Below are positions 52,607 through 62,087 of a DNA stretch of 64,000 nucleotides, piece by piece. A program made the position numbers and the translations under genes. Position 1 is the first letter of the stretch. Every line of letters begins with the position of its first letter. The notes beneath the pieces are model-generated. The model had not been told where the DNA came from. It saw only the letters and a program-made list of their open reading frames with translations, and ran no database searches. The DNA is from an uncultured Lachnospiraceae bacterium (GTDB lineage: Bacteria; Bacillota; Clostridia; Lachnospirales; Lachnospiraceae): the NCBI GenBank assembly GCA_910577115.1, contig CAJTMC010000018.1, positions 1 through 64,000 of the forward strand, given 5' to 3'.

Positions 52607-53740
52607 TTACTTCCAGCCTGCTACTTTTTGCATCACTTTTCTTACTCCCGTTGCCACTTGTTCCATCTGCTCCTGCGTCAACGCCAGACCACTCGGGATA
52701 TAAAATCCTTTCCTTGCAAGATACTCCGCATTCGGATATGTTTCATCTGCAAACAGCCCCTGCTTTTGGTATACAGGCTGTTCATGCATACACCAAAAGA
52801 ACGTTCTCGAGCCAATTCCTTCTTCCACCAAAAGCTTCTGCATCATTTTATTGTCAATATTGATATTTTCATCCAATACAATCCCATAAATCCAATAGAT
52901 ATTATCCGCATAGTCTGTCTTTTCAACAGGAAGTATTAATCCATCTATGCCGCACAACTTCTCTGTATAGTACTTACCCATCTGTCGTTTTTTTCCTACA
53001 AATTCATCTAAACGTTCCAACTGTGCCAGTCCAACTGCTGCCTGTAAATTGGTAAAACGATAATTATCGCTGATTTCATCATGCACGTAACGGACATCTT
53101 TCTTAAAACAAAGGTTTCTAAGCATCATGCACCGTTCTGCCAATTCCTCATCATCCGTTACGACCATTCCTCCCTCACCCGTTGTTATATGTTTATTGGG
53201 GTAAAAGCTGAATGTGCTGACATCGCCAAAGCTGCCGCACGGTTTCCCGTTATATGTCTGCCCATGCATTTCCGCAGCATCTTCAATGACTTTCAGATTG
53301 TATTTTTCTGCCAATGCAAGAATTTTATCCACTTCAACAGGAAGACCGTATAAATGTACTATCATAATGGCTTTTGTTCTTGGTGTAATCTTTGCCTCTA
53401 TCTCTTCAATATTCATATTCCAAGTATGTAAATCACTGTCTACCAGCACCGGAACGGCACCCACTTTTGTAACAGCCATAGCGCAGGAAATAATTGTAAA
53501 AGTCGGCATTATTACCTCATCGCCATCTTTAATCCCCAGTGCCTGAACCGCTACCTCAAGAGCGGCAGTACCGTTTGATACAGCAATCCCGTATTTTCTA
53601 TTTACACTGGCGCTCATTTTCTGTTCAAATTCTTTTACAAACGGTCCTTCGGAAGAAATCCACCCTGCATCAATACATTCGCATAAATATTTTTTTTCGT
53701 TTCCATTTAATAATGGCTCGTTTACTGGTACAAAATTCAT
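52607..53740 (-). CDS. DegT/DnrJ/EryC1 aminotransferase (perosamine synthase-like)
   Basis: PLP-dependent sugar aminotransferase of 377 residues. Seen: VSNGTAALEVAVQALGI near 54-70, IEDAAEMHGQ with the Asp that contacts the pyridine nitrogen, PLP lysine in FSFYPNKHITTGEGGMV (Lys183), and NYRFTNLQAAVGLAQLERL. The NKHITTGEGG sequence is typical of GDP-perosamine synthase-type enzymes, which aminate GDP-4-keto-6-deoxymannose at C4. The donor synthesis genes are not in the window. 150 bases from the small retropepsin partner. Confidence 0.88.
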   Translation of the reverse strand: MNFVPVNEPLLNGNEKKYLCECIDAGWISSEGPFVKEFEQKMSASVNRKYGIAVSNGTAALEVAVQALGIKDGDEVIMPTFTIISCAMAVTKVGAVPVLVDSDLHTWNMNIEEIEAKITPRTKAIMIVHLYGLPVEVDKILALAEKYNLKVIEDAAEMHGQTYNGKPCGSFGDVSTFSFYPNKHITTGEGGMVVTDDEELAERCMMLRNLCFKKDVRYVHDEISDNYRFTNLQAAVGLAQLERLDEFVGKKRQMGKYYTEKLCGIDGLILPVEKTDYADNIYWIYGIVLDENINIDNKMMQKLLVEEGIGSRTFFWCMHEQPVYQKQGLFADETYPNAEYLARKGFYIPSGLALTQEQMEQVATGVRKVMQKVAGWK

Positions 53741-53760
53741 TTACCAATCCTCATTTCCAG

Positions 53761-54666
53761 TTATACTCGCATATACTTTTCATTGATTAATTTACGACTA
53801 ACTTTTTTCACACTATTCTTATTTATCTCTATAAAGCGAAAATCAAATTGTTGTTCTTGTGATATCCTCTCTAAAAGTAATATAATTAATCCAAATCGTA
53901 AATCCATATCAATTTGCTGAGAACATCTATATCTGTACATTATATTTATATTTTCATATATCAATAGCCACTCATCTAACCATGGTTTCTTATATCCATG
54001 CATATGTCTTACTTCTTCTAAAATGTAATACAATGCATCTATTGCCTGAATATCATTGTCTCGAGAACAATCGAAATCAATCAACACAGGCGTACTGCCT
54101 TTACACATAATATTATTCCTATGAAAATCTCCATGAACAATCCCTACACGTACCATTACCCCTTTTTGTTTTTGTAAATATTTACGCAACTTTTTACTGA
54201 TTCTTCTTCCACTGTCACAGTCGTCCAGTATATTTAATCCATTCATAATCAAAGGATAATCTTCCATTTGAAATACTGCTTTATGACCAGCTTCTTTTAG
54301 TCTGTTCAAAATATGGCAAGCCGCTTTCTCATTTTTAATTGGCTGATTTAATATCGGCATCATAATAGCAAGAGGGATTCTTTTATAGACTTTTATGGGA
54401 GACACCAATGATGATTGCCCATAAACAGAAAATAGTTTTCTATTCTTCAAATCTTTTTTTATATTGTCACCATATAATTGAAACTTATATATATAATGAC
54501 TTGTAAATATGTTTACGCATTGATTCCTTACATTTAAGGAAATAATTGATTGCACATTAATTCGTAATATCTTTGCAAAGCTTCTTTTTGCAATATTACT
54601 GTGGTAAAGATTATGTATTTTTAGCCAATTATCAATATTTCTCCACAAAATATACTTTTTTCCCAT
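53761..54666 (-). CDS. APH/choline kinase-like protein
   Basis: 301 residues. The kinase core VGIVHGDFHRNNIMCKGST with catalytic Asp and VLIDFDCSRDNDI with the metal-binding Asp are clear; the N-terminal lobe (to about 110) is divergent and the glycine loop is not obvious. APH-fold enzymes phosphorylate small molecules such as sugars, choline or aminoglycosides. The DNA is AT-rich compared with housekeeping genes. Its start overlaps the stop of the predicted beta-propeller gene by one base, so the pair is co-translated. Confidence 0.65.
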   Translation of the reverse strand: MGKKYILWRNIDNWLKIHNLYHSNIAKRSFAKILRINVQSIISLNVRNQCVNIFTSHYIYKFQLYGDNIKKDLKNRKLFSVYGQSSLVSPIKVYKRIPLAIMMPILNQPIKNEKAACHILNRLKEAGHKAVFQMEDYPLIMNGLNILDDCDSGRRISKKLRKYLQKQKGVMVRVGIVHGDFHRNNIMCKGSTPVLIDFDCSRDNDIQAIDALYYILEEVRHMHGYKKPWLDEWLLIYENINIMYRYRCSQQIDMDLRFGLIILLLERISQEQQFDFRFIEINKNSVKKVSRKLINEKYMRV

Positions 54667-55853
54667 TACATCTCCGATCTTGTCAAAGTATCATAAATTA
54701 TCTCGCCAATATTTTTTTCAGAATATCCTTCATCATCGTGTTCAAATGTATTTTGAGTTAAAACAATTTCTATTTCCTCTAAAATTGATGAAGCAACATA
54801 TCTTAAAGTACTTCCTTCAAGAAAGAATTTATCAGTAAAACAATTTTCAAAGTAGACATTTGGTATTGAAAATCCGTCAAAAGAATTTGTAGCCTCCTTC
54901 CCATCAATTGTTATATATTTCCCATCGTAGAAAGAGAACAATCTTATTTTATTATTTTCAATACACTGTATATCATAGTAATAATACAGACTTGGATCAT
55001 TATCTTTTTTATCTTCAACATATTCACTCATGTCTATTGTCGAAAATTTATTATTAATATAATCAAATAGCCGAATATTCTTATCATATACATTTATGAT
55101 ATATACATATTTACCAACTACATATATATAATGAGCAATATAATCCAAATCAGTAATATACTGACCCAAATCAAAAGTCCGCAATATCTCATTATTTGTA
55201 TAATCCCATTGATAAACTTTATTCTTATCTGTAACAATCCAAATTCTACTGTCAGATTTACATACAGAACATATACATTCACCTAAAGAAATATTCAAAC
55301 CTACTACTTGAAATTTATCTGTATCCATATCTAAAATAATCGCTTGACTTCTATCACTCATAAACATATAGATATTATTATCATCTGTGCAAATGGATTC
55401 AATTATGAAATTACTTTTTTTTTGATCTGGATATTGTTTCTTCAAATCACCCCAACCATCTAATTTTTTAATTTCCCCTTCAGACACACAATATTTTATA
55501 AAAAAAGAGGTCGAATAAGGTATAAAATAAACATGGTCATTATATTTTACGGATTTAGTATATTGATTAATTCCTCCTTCATAATTGGATAAAATTATAT
55601 TAGAAAATTTCTTTTCATCGAGGTTATATACCGCTATCCCTTTGGCAAAGCAGGGTGTAAATATAAGTTGGTTTCCTATCAATTTTACATCTGTATATGT
55701 TCTAAATTGTGTTTTCATTTCATCTAGAAAGAATCCCACAAAATGTAACTCACCAGTCAACATATTTTTTTTAAATAAACCATTTGTATTTCCAGCCGCA
55801 AACCAGTATTCATTATCAATTTGAATGCCGCATTGAACAATAACTTTTCCCAT
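54666..55853 (-). CDS. Predicted beta-propeller protein
   Basis: 395 residues. Repeating aromatic/beta blocks of about 45-50 residues (QIDNEYWFAAGNTNGLF, AKGIAVYNLDEKKF, YNDHVYFIPYSTSFF, DDNNIYMFMSD, DSRIWIVTDKNKVYQWD, YIYVVGKYVYIINVYDKNI) look like blades of a beta-propeller. No signal peptide. I find no catalytic motif. Coupled with the APH-like gene and next to the KpsC/S-like gene, so perhaps a binding or scaffold protein for the locus. Strongly AT-rich. Confidence 0.6.
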   Translation of the reverse strand: MGKVIVQCGIQIDNEYWFAAGNTNGLFKKNMLTGELHFVGFFLDEMKTQFRTYTDVKLIGNQLIFTPCFAKGIAVYNLDEKKFSNIILSNYEGGINQYTKSVKYNDHVYFIPYSTSFFIKYCVSEGEIKKLDGWGDLKKQYPDQKKSNFIIESICTDDNNIYMFMSDRSQAIILDMDTDKFQVVGLNISLGECICSVCKSDSRIWIVTDKNKVYQWDYTNNEILRTFDLGQYITDLDYIAHYIYVVGKYVYIINVYDKNIRLFDYINNKFSTIDMSEYVEDKKDNDPSLYYYYDIQCIENNKIRLFSFYDGKYITIDGKEATNSFDGFSIPNVYFENCFTDKFFLEGSTLRYVASSILEEIEIVLTQNTFEHDDEGYSEKNIGEIIYDTLTRSEM

Positions 55854-55959
55854 TATCTTTCCTCTTTATCAGTTAAGTTAATAATTATATCAGAAATCTT
55901 GTATCCATCGTTTCAATATCAATATCGTTTGTCATAAAGTATAACATGACACAATATCA

Positions 55960-57510
55960 TTAAGCTTGAAAATAATTATATGCTTCTTTATACAAGGAGG
56001 ATTCTACAAAATTTATATTATTAAATTTCTTATTTATTAGTTTATATGCTTCCTGAATATTTTGTTCTTTATTATATCCCCATATATATTCAAGTATTTC
56101 ATTATCAAGCAAAACGATATTATTCCCAAAATGCATTTGATATGCCCCATATACTATCTTCGCTTTTTCAATCTGACTGGCACTAAGCCTTTTAACATTT
56201 TTTAAACCTACCAGATTCTTTTTATATTGATCTTTATTTTTAGGCTCAATTGTAAATCCAAATCCCGAATAAAAAGCTCTCCCACATATTACTGCTGGAA
56301 TACCCAAACAACTGCACTCTATACCTATAGTGCCTTGACAAGTCACAATCGCATCCGCTGTTTTCCCTATTGAATTAGTATTAAAATCCGAAGGACAAAT
56401 ATAGATATTTGGCGATTTCCTCTTTTTCAACAATTTATCAACAATTCCTTTTTCCTTATATACACGATCACCTGCTGGGTGTTTTTTTACGATCCAATTT
56501 ATTCCTTCAATTTTATTTGCATACAATAATGTATTCTCCAACCATTCATAATAGTCTTTATACAATAGCTTTGAAGATATATGTGGCGAATCCCGAAAAA
56601 CGTGAGCAAAAATAAATACTATAGGATTCTGATTTTTTATATCTAATTTATTTATTAGTTCTTTCCTTGAATAACTTTTTTTATTATTGGAATACGCTAA
56701 TTTTGTATCTATATTCCCATATCCCCCCATCCTTTGCGATAGATTTTCTTCAGCCAACTCTATTAAATAATCTCTTTTTTCTGAATTAATAATATGTATT
56801 ATTTTATTTCTGATTCTATCTTGCGCATACAAATCTCTGCATTCTTTTATAATTGCATGACTAAGATCGTCTGAATATACAACCGGTATATGCTTGTCTA
56901 CTGCCATGAAAGGCAATATACCATATTCACAATATACTGTATGTGTTGATACATATGCAGTAACCGCTTTATCTGACAATAAAGTTTGATATATAAATGC
57001 TTTTATAAAAAAATTATATATATGTTTCAAACAATATAAATCTATTCTTTTTATTGTGTAATGTTTTTTATTATCATTAATATCATCATGCAATACATCG
57101 TCATAGATTAGATGTCCCATTTTTATATTATTATATGACAATTCAAGTATCTTCTTAGGGTTATGCATCAAAAATATTTTAAGGCACCCCAATACTGCTC
57201 TAATTTTTGCTTTTTTAGGAATTGTCATTTTTTTAATATTAATAAAGTTATTTATTCCAAATGAACCATATATTATTCTTGCTTTCCTCTCTGCCTCTTT
57301 AGAACAGTTAAGTACAACAACTATTTTATCACCTGTTGCATTTTCTACAGCTTTAGCTGATACTGCTGTTCTTAATAAGTAATTTGGTGCACCCATTAAT
57401 TGACCTTCAACCAAAATAATATTCCCTTTTTTAGTCCCTCTGCCTATAGTATGCGTATTCCAATATTCTCTGTTCTTTTTAACAAACTCTCTTTCATCTT
57501 CTTTTAACAT
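55960..57510 (-). CDS. KpsC/KpsS-like capsule polysaccharide glycosyltransferase
   Basis: 516 residues. GT-B-like protein related to the capsule polysaccharide biosynthesis family: NIILVEGQLMGAPNYLLRT near the N-terminus, then WIVKKHPAGDRVYKEK, NTNSIGKTADAIVTCQGTIG and GIPAVICGRAFYSGFGF, a stretch typical of transferases using CMP-activated acidic sugars. The gene sits downstream of a NeuA-like CMP-sugar synthetase and an aminotransferase, which supports CMP-sugar use. Very AT-rich. GGGGAGAG ribosome site. Confidence 0.72.
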   Translation of the reverse strand: MLKEDEREFVKKNREYWNTHTIGRGTKKGNIILVEGQLMGAPNYLLRTAVSAKAVENATGDKIVVVLNCSKEAERKARIIYGSFGINNFINIKKMTIPKKAKIRAVLGCLKIFLMHNPKKILELSYNNIKMGHLIYDDVLHDDINDNKKHYTIKRIDLYCLKHIYNFFIKAFIYQTLLSDKAVTAYVSTHTVYCEYGILPFMAVDKHIPVVYSDDLSHAIIKECRDLYAQDRIRNKIIHIINSEKRDYLIELAEENLSQRMGGYGNIDTKLAYSNNKKSYSRKELINKLDIKNQNPIVFIFAHVFRDSPHISSKLLYKDYYEWLENTLLYANKIEGINWIVKKHPAGDRVYKEKGIVDKLLKKRKSPNIYICPSDFNTNSIGKTADAIVTCQGTIGIECSCLGIPAVICGRAFYSGFGFTIEPKNKDQYKKNLVGLKNVKRLSASQIEKAKIVYGAYQMHFGNNIVLLDNEILEYIWGYNKEQNIQEAYKLINKKFNNINFVESSLYKEAYNYFQA

Positions 57511-57538
57511 TTTTTCTCTCCCCTATCCCCAGAACATA

Positions 57539-58318
57539 CTAATGCCCCAAATAAAATTGATACAAATCTTCTCGTCTGTCCATTTTCATCAGAAAATCAC
57601 TTCTAAATTCTGAAACATTATCAACCAGCTCATATTCTAAAATACTCTCTTCTTCAAATAAATGCATCAATACTTCTCCATTCGGATTAATAACGCAGCT
57701 ATCACCTACATAAGTTACTCCACCAATTTCCCCTGTACAATTAACAGCAATAATATACACCTGGTTTTCAATTGCCCTTGCCCGAAGCAGGCATTTCCAA
57801 TGTTCCCTCCGTTTTTCCGGCCAATTAGCTGGCACCAAAATTACATGCGCTTCCTTTGAAGCTATTTGAAATATTTCAGGAAAACGTAAATCATAACAAA
57901 TAAAGGTTGAGAACTTAACTCCTCCTAATTCAAAAACGTTTATCGCCTCACCACCTTGAAATTTTTTATCTTCCCCCGAAAAGGAAAACGGATGAATCTT
58001 AGCATAGTTGGAAATCATTTTTCCTCCTCTATCAACAATTGTATAGTGATTTTCTGCTTTTTCTCCACAATCCTTAACCCATCCAAATCCTATCGCAGTA
58101 TGATACTTCTTTGCGTAATACGACATTTTACTTATCGTTTCCATATTACATTCTTTGGTCACTTCCGTATTCATGGAAAAACCAGTAAAACTCATTTCCG
58201 GTAATAGAAACAGATCCGTCTTTTTCTCTTGCGCTTTTATAAGTCCAGCCTCCACATGCAGATAATTAGCCGCTTTATTTTCCCACTGAATATTCATTTG
58301 GTATAATGCTATCTTCAT
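57539..58318 (-). CDS. Carbon-nitrogen hydrolase (nitrilase superfamily)
   Basis: 259 residues from ATG 58318 (MKIALYQMNIQ). Catalytic triad is visible: Glu41 in FLLPEMSFTGF, Lys107 in YAKIHPFSFSG, Cys141 in TFICYDLRFPEIF. This branch cleaves small amides or ureido groups (omega-amidase-like YafV). Its location among CMP-sugar genes suggests an N-acyl or amide-removing step on a sugar intermediate, or detachment of an amide from an unusual sugar; this is inferred from neighbours only. Confidence 0.85.
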   Translation of the reverse strand: MKIALYQMNIQWENKAANYLHVEAGLIKAQEKKTDLFLLPEMSFTGFSMNTEVTKECNMETISKMSYYAKKYHTAIGFGWVKDCGEKAENHYTIVDRGGKMISNYAKIHPFSFSGEDKKFQGGEAINVFELGGVKFSTFICYDLRFPEIFQIASKEAHVILVPANWPEKRREHWKCLLRARAIENQVYIIAVNCTGEIGGVTYVGDSCVINPNGEVLMHLFEEESILEYELVDNVSEFRSDFLMKMDRREDLYQFYLGH

Positions 58319-58322
58319 ATTT

Positions 58323-59324
58323 TTACTTTCTATTAAACCCACCGTCTGAATTTTCTATATCATTAAGCAGTTCCAATACCTCAATATCCTTTTCTATCGT
58401 ATTTGGATAAAGCTTTGGTTCCTTTATGCCTTTTAAAAAGGCATATATTTCATCTATGTACATATTTTCATTAATATTTTTATTATACCCTTCCTCATGT
58501 ATCATATCCTGCATTTCCATCGTTTTCCATTTGCCTGTCTGAACTTCATATACTTCAAAACTTTCCATATCGCACCGCCACTGTAACTGGGCATTTTGAA
58601 AGTTAATTACTAAATTTCGTATCGCATTGCGTCCGACAACATCTACCAACAGACTCCCGACCATATTTCCATAATCTAAGGAACAAACATAACTGTCTTC
58701 AATATTGCAACCTATATCCGCTGTTTTTCTAAAATATCCTTTTACCTCATTTGGAACACCCAGTATATCTACTATCCATGTCAGTTCATATGGAACAATC
58801 TCTCTTGCACCACCAGTAATTCTGTTGCTGACATAAAACGCATTTACATTTTCCCACGGATGCCAATCAGGAAGATACTGTCCACTGTGATATGAAAAAT
58901 TACATATTTTTCCATACTCTCCCGACGCTATTATTTCCTTAATTTTTTTTATTACCGGATGAAATATGAATGTGCACGAAGGTGCTATAAATATATTGTC
59001 CTCATTATTCTCTTTAATCTTTTTTACATCTTCCAAAACCACACTCGCTTCAATAAAAACAGGTTTCCTATATTTAAATGCGGTTTTGACCCCTTCATAA
59101 TGTTTATCTGGCGGCAGTGACACAATGATTGCCTCTGTTTCAGAAAAATTCATTTCATTCTCATTATGAACTATATTGATCCCATATTTCTCCTTGGCTT
59201 CAATACACCGATCTTCCCTTCTATCCATTCCATAAATATTTTCACCCGACACTCCTAACGCCTGTAAACATCTCACGCGCCGTTTTCCCATAGATCCCAG
59301 TCCAATCACAAGAAATTTTTTCAC
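58323..59324 (-). CDS. Gfo/Idh/MocA oxidoreductase, copy A
   Basis: 333 residues from GTG 59324, which has GGAGGA before it and overlaps the stop of the cytidylyltransferase (GTGA). NAD(P) site KKFLVIGLGSMGKRRVRCL, substrate half with SGQYLPDWHPWENVNAFY and GGAREIVPYELTWIVDILG. The GQYLPDWHPW stretch is shared with the gene at 62088, so these are paralogues. The conserved EKP motif has become EAS, so catalysis may differ from classical family members. Role probably NAD-dependent redox on a sugar in the CMP-sugar module. Confidence 0.85.
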   Translation of the reverse strand: MKKFLVIGLGSMGKRRVRCLQALGVSGENIYGMDRREDRCIEAKEKYGINIVHNENEMNFSETEAIIVSLPPDKHYEGVKTAFKYRKPVFIEASVVLEDVKKIKENNEDNIFIAPSCTFIFHPVIKKIKEIIASGEYGKICNFSYHSGQYLPDWHPWENVNAFYVSNRITGGAREIVPYELTWIVDILGVPNEVKGYFRKTADIGCNIEDSYVCSLDYGNMVGSLLVDVVGRNAIRNLVINFQNAQLQWRCDMESFEVYEVQTGKWKTMEMQDMIHEEGYNKNINENMYIDEIYAFLKGIKEPKLYPNTIEKDIEVLELLNDIENSDGGFNRK

Positions 59325-60046
59325 AGCTTGTCCTCCTCCATATGCATAATAGTTTCTATACATTTAAAGTCATATATATCATCAATTTCATAATTTTGCC
59401 ATCTCTCTATGTAATATGGCAGTATATTTGACGTATATATTTTATGTTCTTTTCTAAAAACTGAAGTCTTGATTAAATATCCTACGCCGTATGGAAACAG
59501 TGCCTCATCATGCTGTTGACGCTGATATGCATTAATTGTCTCTGAAATATATGGTACAATAACTCCATTTTCCGAAACCCTCTTCACGATCATGGGATGT
59601 TCCAATTGTACTTTTCCAACTGATATCACCCCATCCTTTTCCGAATTATCAATAGCAAGCCGAATAATATTATTCAAATCACCCTTCTTACGTAATGGCG
59701 AAGTTGGTTCCAATAAGATTATATAATCATATACACAACCGAATTTCTCTTCCTTATCCAAAACATATTCAAGAACATCCATCGAAGACGTCTCATCTGT
59801 TGCTAAATAATCAGGTCTTAATTCTGGCACTTTTACGCCATACGCTTTACATACTTTCGCAATCTCACTGCTATCGGTCGAAATAACCAATTTATCTATA
59901 AACTCACTGTTTTGAGCCTGCTCAATCGTCCATGCAATAAGTGGTTTTCCATTTAAAAACTTTATATTTTTTCCCGGAAGACCTTTTGAACCACCTCTTG
60001 CCGTGATAATCGCCAAAACTTTTTTTTCTTTATACAACCCAAACAC
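59321..60046 (-). CDS. NeuA-like CMP-sugar cytidylyltransferase
   Basis: 241 residues from GTG 60046 (a TTG three codons later is possible). Seen: CTP-binding ARGGSKGLPGKN near 16-27, LKFLNGKPLIAWTI-like acceptor region, TDSSEIAKV, and LEPTSPLRKKGDL for the substrate. This is the acylneuraminate cytidylyltransferase family, which activates sialic, legionaminic, pseudaminic or related acids with CTP. Neither NeuB/LegI nor the corresponding epimerase is in the window, so the sugar is not assigned. Confidence 0.88.
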   Translation of the reverse strand: MFGLYKEKKVLAIITARGGSKGLPGKNIKFLNGKPLIAWTIEQAQNSEFIDKLVISTDSSEIAKVCKAYGVKVPELRPDYLATDETSSMDVLEYVLDKEEKFGCVYDYIILLEPTSPLRKKGDLNNIIRLAIDNSEKDGVISVGKVQLEHPMIVKRVSENGVIVPYISETINAYQRQQHDEALFPYGVGYLIKTSVFRKEHKIYTSNILPYYIERWQNYEIDDIYDFKCIETIMHMEEDKL

Positions 60047-60050
60047 CTAC

Positions 60051-61352
60051 TTAATTATATTTTCTAAAAACGGGTTTAATAACATTACCCTCTATGAATT
60101 GACTTACATCTCCATTTAACGCATCCTCAAATACTTTCATTGCGTTTCTCGCAACATCCAAGGTCTGGTCAATCTCTTTCTCTGTATGTTGATATGCAAT
60201 CGCTATGCAAGGCATAAGTATTCTTGATTTAAGCATCTCCTGTAAAAATACTGTTCTGTATTCAAAAGATGCCTGCTTGTCTTTTCCACATATCACAAGA
60301 TTTGGCGAGCATTCTGCTCCTTCTATATAAAAGTAATCCTGTAAGGAATATTCCCTTGCTATTTCATTTAATCCCTTTACAAGCATTCTTCCCATACTCC
60401 ATATATGATCTGTAACGTGCAGCTCTTTATAAACATTTATCGTTTCTACAAGAGCTCCTAAACTACTCATTTCTGCACCATGTGTTGTGGAAATAAGAAA
60501 AACCCTTTCTTTTCCTGGTGTCAAACCTCCCAAATCCATAATATCCCGTTTTCCGCCTAGTGCAGCAACCGAAAAACCATTTGCCATTCCCTTTCCAAAA
60601 GTAACCAAGTCCGGTTCCACGCCATAATATTTACATGCCCCCTGCAAATCCCAACGAAATCCCGTTATCATCTCATCCAGTATGTATACTACACCATATT
60701 CTGTACATAATTTTCTTACTTCCTGCAAAAAATTGTTCGTTGGTTCCACTGTATCACATGGCTCCATAATGAGTGCAGCAATTTCACCTTTATATTTTTC
60801 AAACAGAGTTTTAACAGAATTAATGTCATTAAAACTAAACTGTAAAGTTAACTCCTGTATCTCTTTCGGAATGCCTGCATTCATAACTGTATCGCCAATA
60901 AACCAGTCATCATAAGAGAAAAATGAATGTTCCCTGCATCGTGCGATATATTTCTTTCCTGTATAAGCTCTTGCAAGTTTCGTTGCCGCAGATGTTACCG
61001 TTGAACCATTCTTGGCAAACTTCACCATATCAACCCATGGAAATAAATTGCACATTGCTTCCGCAGCATCAACTTCAATTTTTGATGCTTTCGTCGCCGT
61101 ATTGCCATTATGTATCTGTTTTATCGCCGCAGAAGAAATTCTGTCAAAATCATATCCGACTGTCACCGACCTGCACGCCATTCCATAGTCTATGTATTTG
61201 TTACCCTCTACATCCCATGTATATACTCCTTTGCTACGCTCCATAATCTTTGGCGCATTTCCCGGAAACACTTCATCCGTTCTACTGTATGTATGTGCAC
61301 CAGCAGGTATCAACAGATGTGCCTTCTTTCCATATTCCTCATTTAATCCCAT
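60051..61352 (-). CDS. Class III aminotransferase, glutamate-1-semialdehyde aminotransferase-like
   Basis: 433 residues from ATG 61352 (MGLNEEYGKKAH), with GGGAGA upstream. PLP enzyme: IPAGAHTYSRTDEVFPG near the N-terminus, KNGSTVTSAATKLARAYTG, ILDEMITGFR with the Asp for PLP (Asp226) and PLP lysine in VTFGKGMANGFS (Lys254). Similar to HemL but located in a sugar operon, so it probably transfers an amine on a sugar or acyl substrate rather than making aminolevulinate. Directly upstream of the cytidylyltransferase with a 4-base gap. Confidence 0.85.
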   Translation of the reverse strand: MGLNEEYGKKAHLLIPAGAHTYSRTDEVFPGNAPKIMERSKGVYTWDVEGNKYIDYGMACRSVTVGYDFDRISSAAIKQIHNGNTATKASKIEVDAAEAMCNLFPWVDMVKFAKNGSTVTSAATKLARAYTGKKYIARCREHSFFSYDDWFIGDTVMNAGIPKEIQELTLQFSFNDINSVKTLFEKYKGEIAALIMEPCDTVEPTNNFLQEVRKLCTEYGVVYILDEMITGFRWDLQGACKYYGVEPDLVTFGKGMANGFSVAALGGKRDIMDLGGLTPGKERVFLISTTHGAEMSSLGALVETINVYKELHVTDHIWSMGRMLVKGLNEIAREYSLQDYFYIEGAECSPNLVICGKDKQASFEYRTVFLQEMLKSRILMPCIAIAYQHTEKEIDQTLDVARNAMKVFEDALNGDVSQFIEGNVIKPVFRKYN

Positions 61353-61368
61353 AAAAAATCTCCCTTCT

Positions 61369-62078
61369 TTATTTAGATGCCACAATAAAATACCACGGCA
61401 TCATAAGCGCTGCTGAAATCTGTAATCTTCTACCATCCTCCGTTTTTATTGTATATGTACCAATATCCATACTCTCTGTTTTCGGTAAATCAATATCTAT
61501 TTCAAATAGCATATATTCAAATTTATAATATCCAAGCTTTTTTAAATATTCACGTACACGTATCAACGAATAAATATTATAATATGCCTCCTCATATTCT
61601 TTATCATTTGAAGCACGATAATAGTCTTTAAGCTTAATTGTGTATTCAATGTCTCCCTCATAGAATAGAGATGATATTGCTATCCATTTCGGATTGAGCA
61701 GTGACAAATTTCTCAACGGCTCTTGATATTCTGGCAACCAAGATAATGTTTGAAAGCTGATAATTCCGTCAAATTTTTCTCTCCATTTTGTTTTCGGTTG
61801 TAGCCAATCGCCCTGATATAATCTACAATTACTTTTTTCTTTCAAAATTGCATTACCATACTGAACCAATTCCTGTGATAAATCTATCCCCGTAAAATAA
61901 CTATTTTTAAACCGATTACTTAAGTAAAAGACATTAGCCCCTCCCCCGCACGCCATATCACAAATATTTTGTGTCACCTCGGTATTCAAATATCCTAAAT
62001 TTTCCAGCCAATCTACAAATTTTCTGTACTTCTATACACGTTTTCATACTGTTTTCTATGGTAATTATTATCTGTCAT
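61369..62078 (-). pseudogene. Class I SAM methyltransferase with a one-base frameshift near the start
   Basis: The readable main frame begins at TTG 61989 (206 residues) with the SAM motif DMACGGGANVFYL and DGIISFQTLSWLPEY. Upstream, an ATG at 62078 with GAGGAGTG opens MTDNNYHRKQYENVYRSTEN and stops at 62013. The two frames meet at a minus-strand A-run (plus 62020-62023, TTTT): adding one A gives STEKFVDWLENLGYLNTEV, continuous with the main frame. So an intact gene of about 236 residues appears interrupted by a one-base deletion. It could be real inactivation, slippage-based switching or a sequencing error. Confidence 0.75.
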
Positions 62079-62087
62079 ATATATGAT

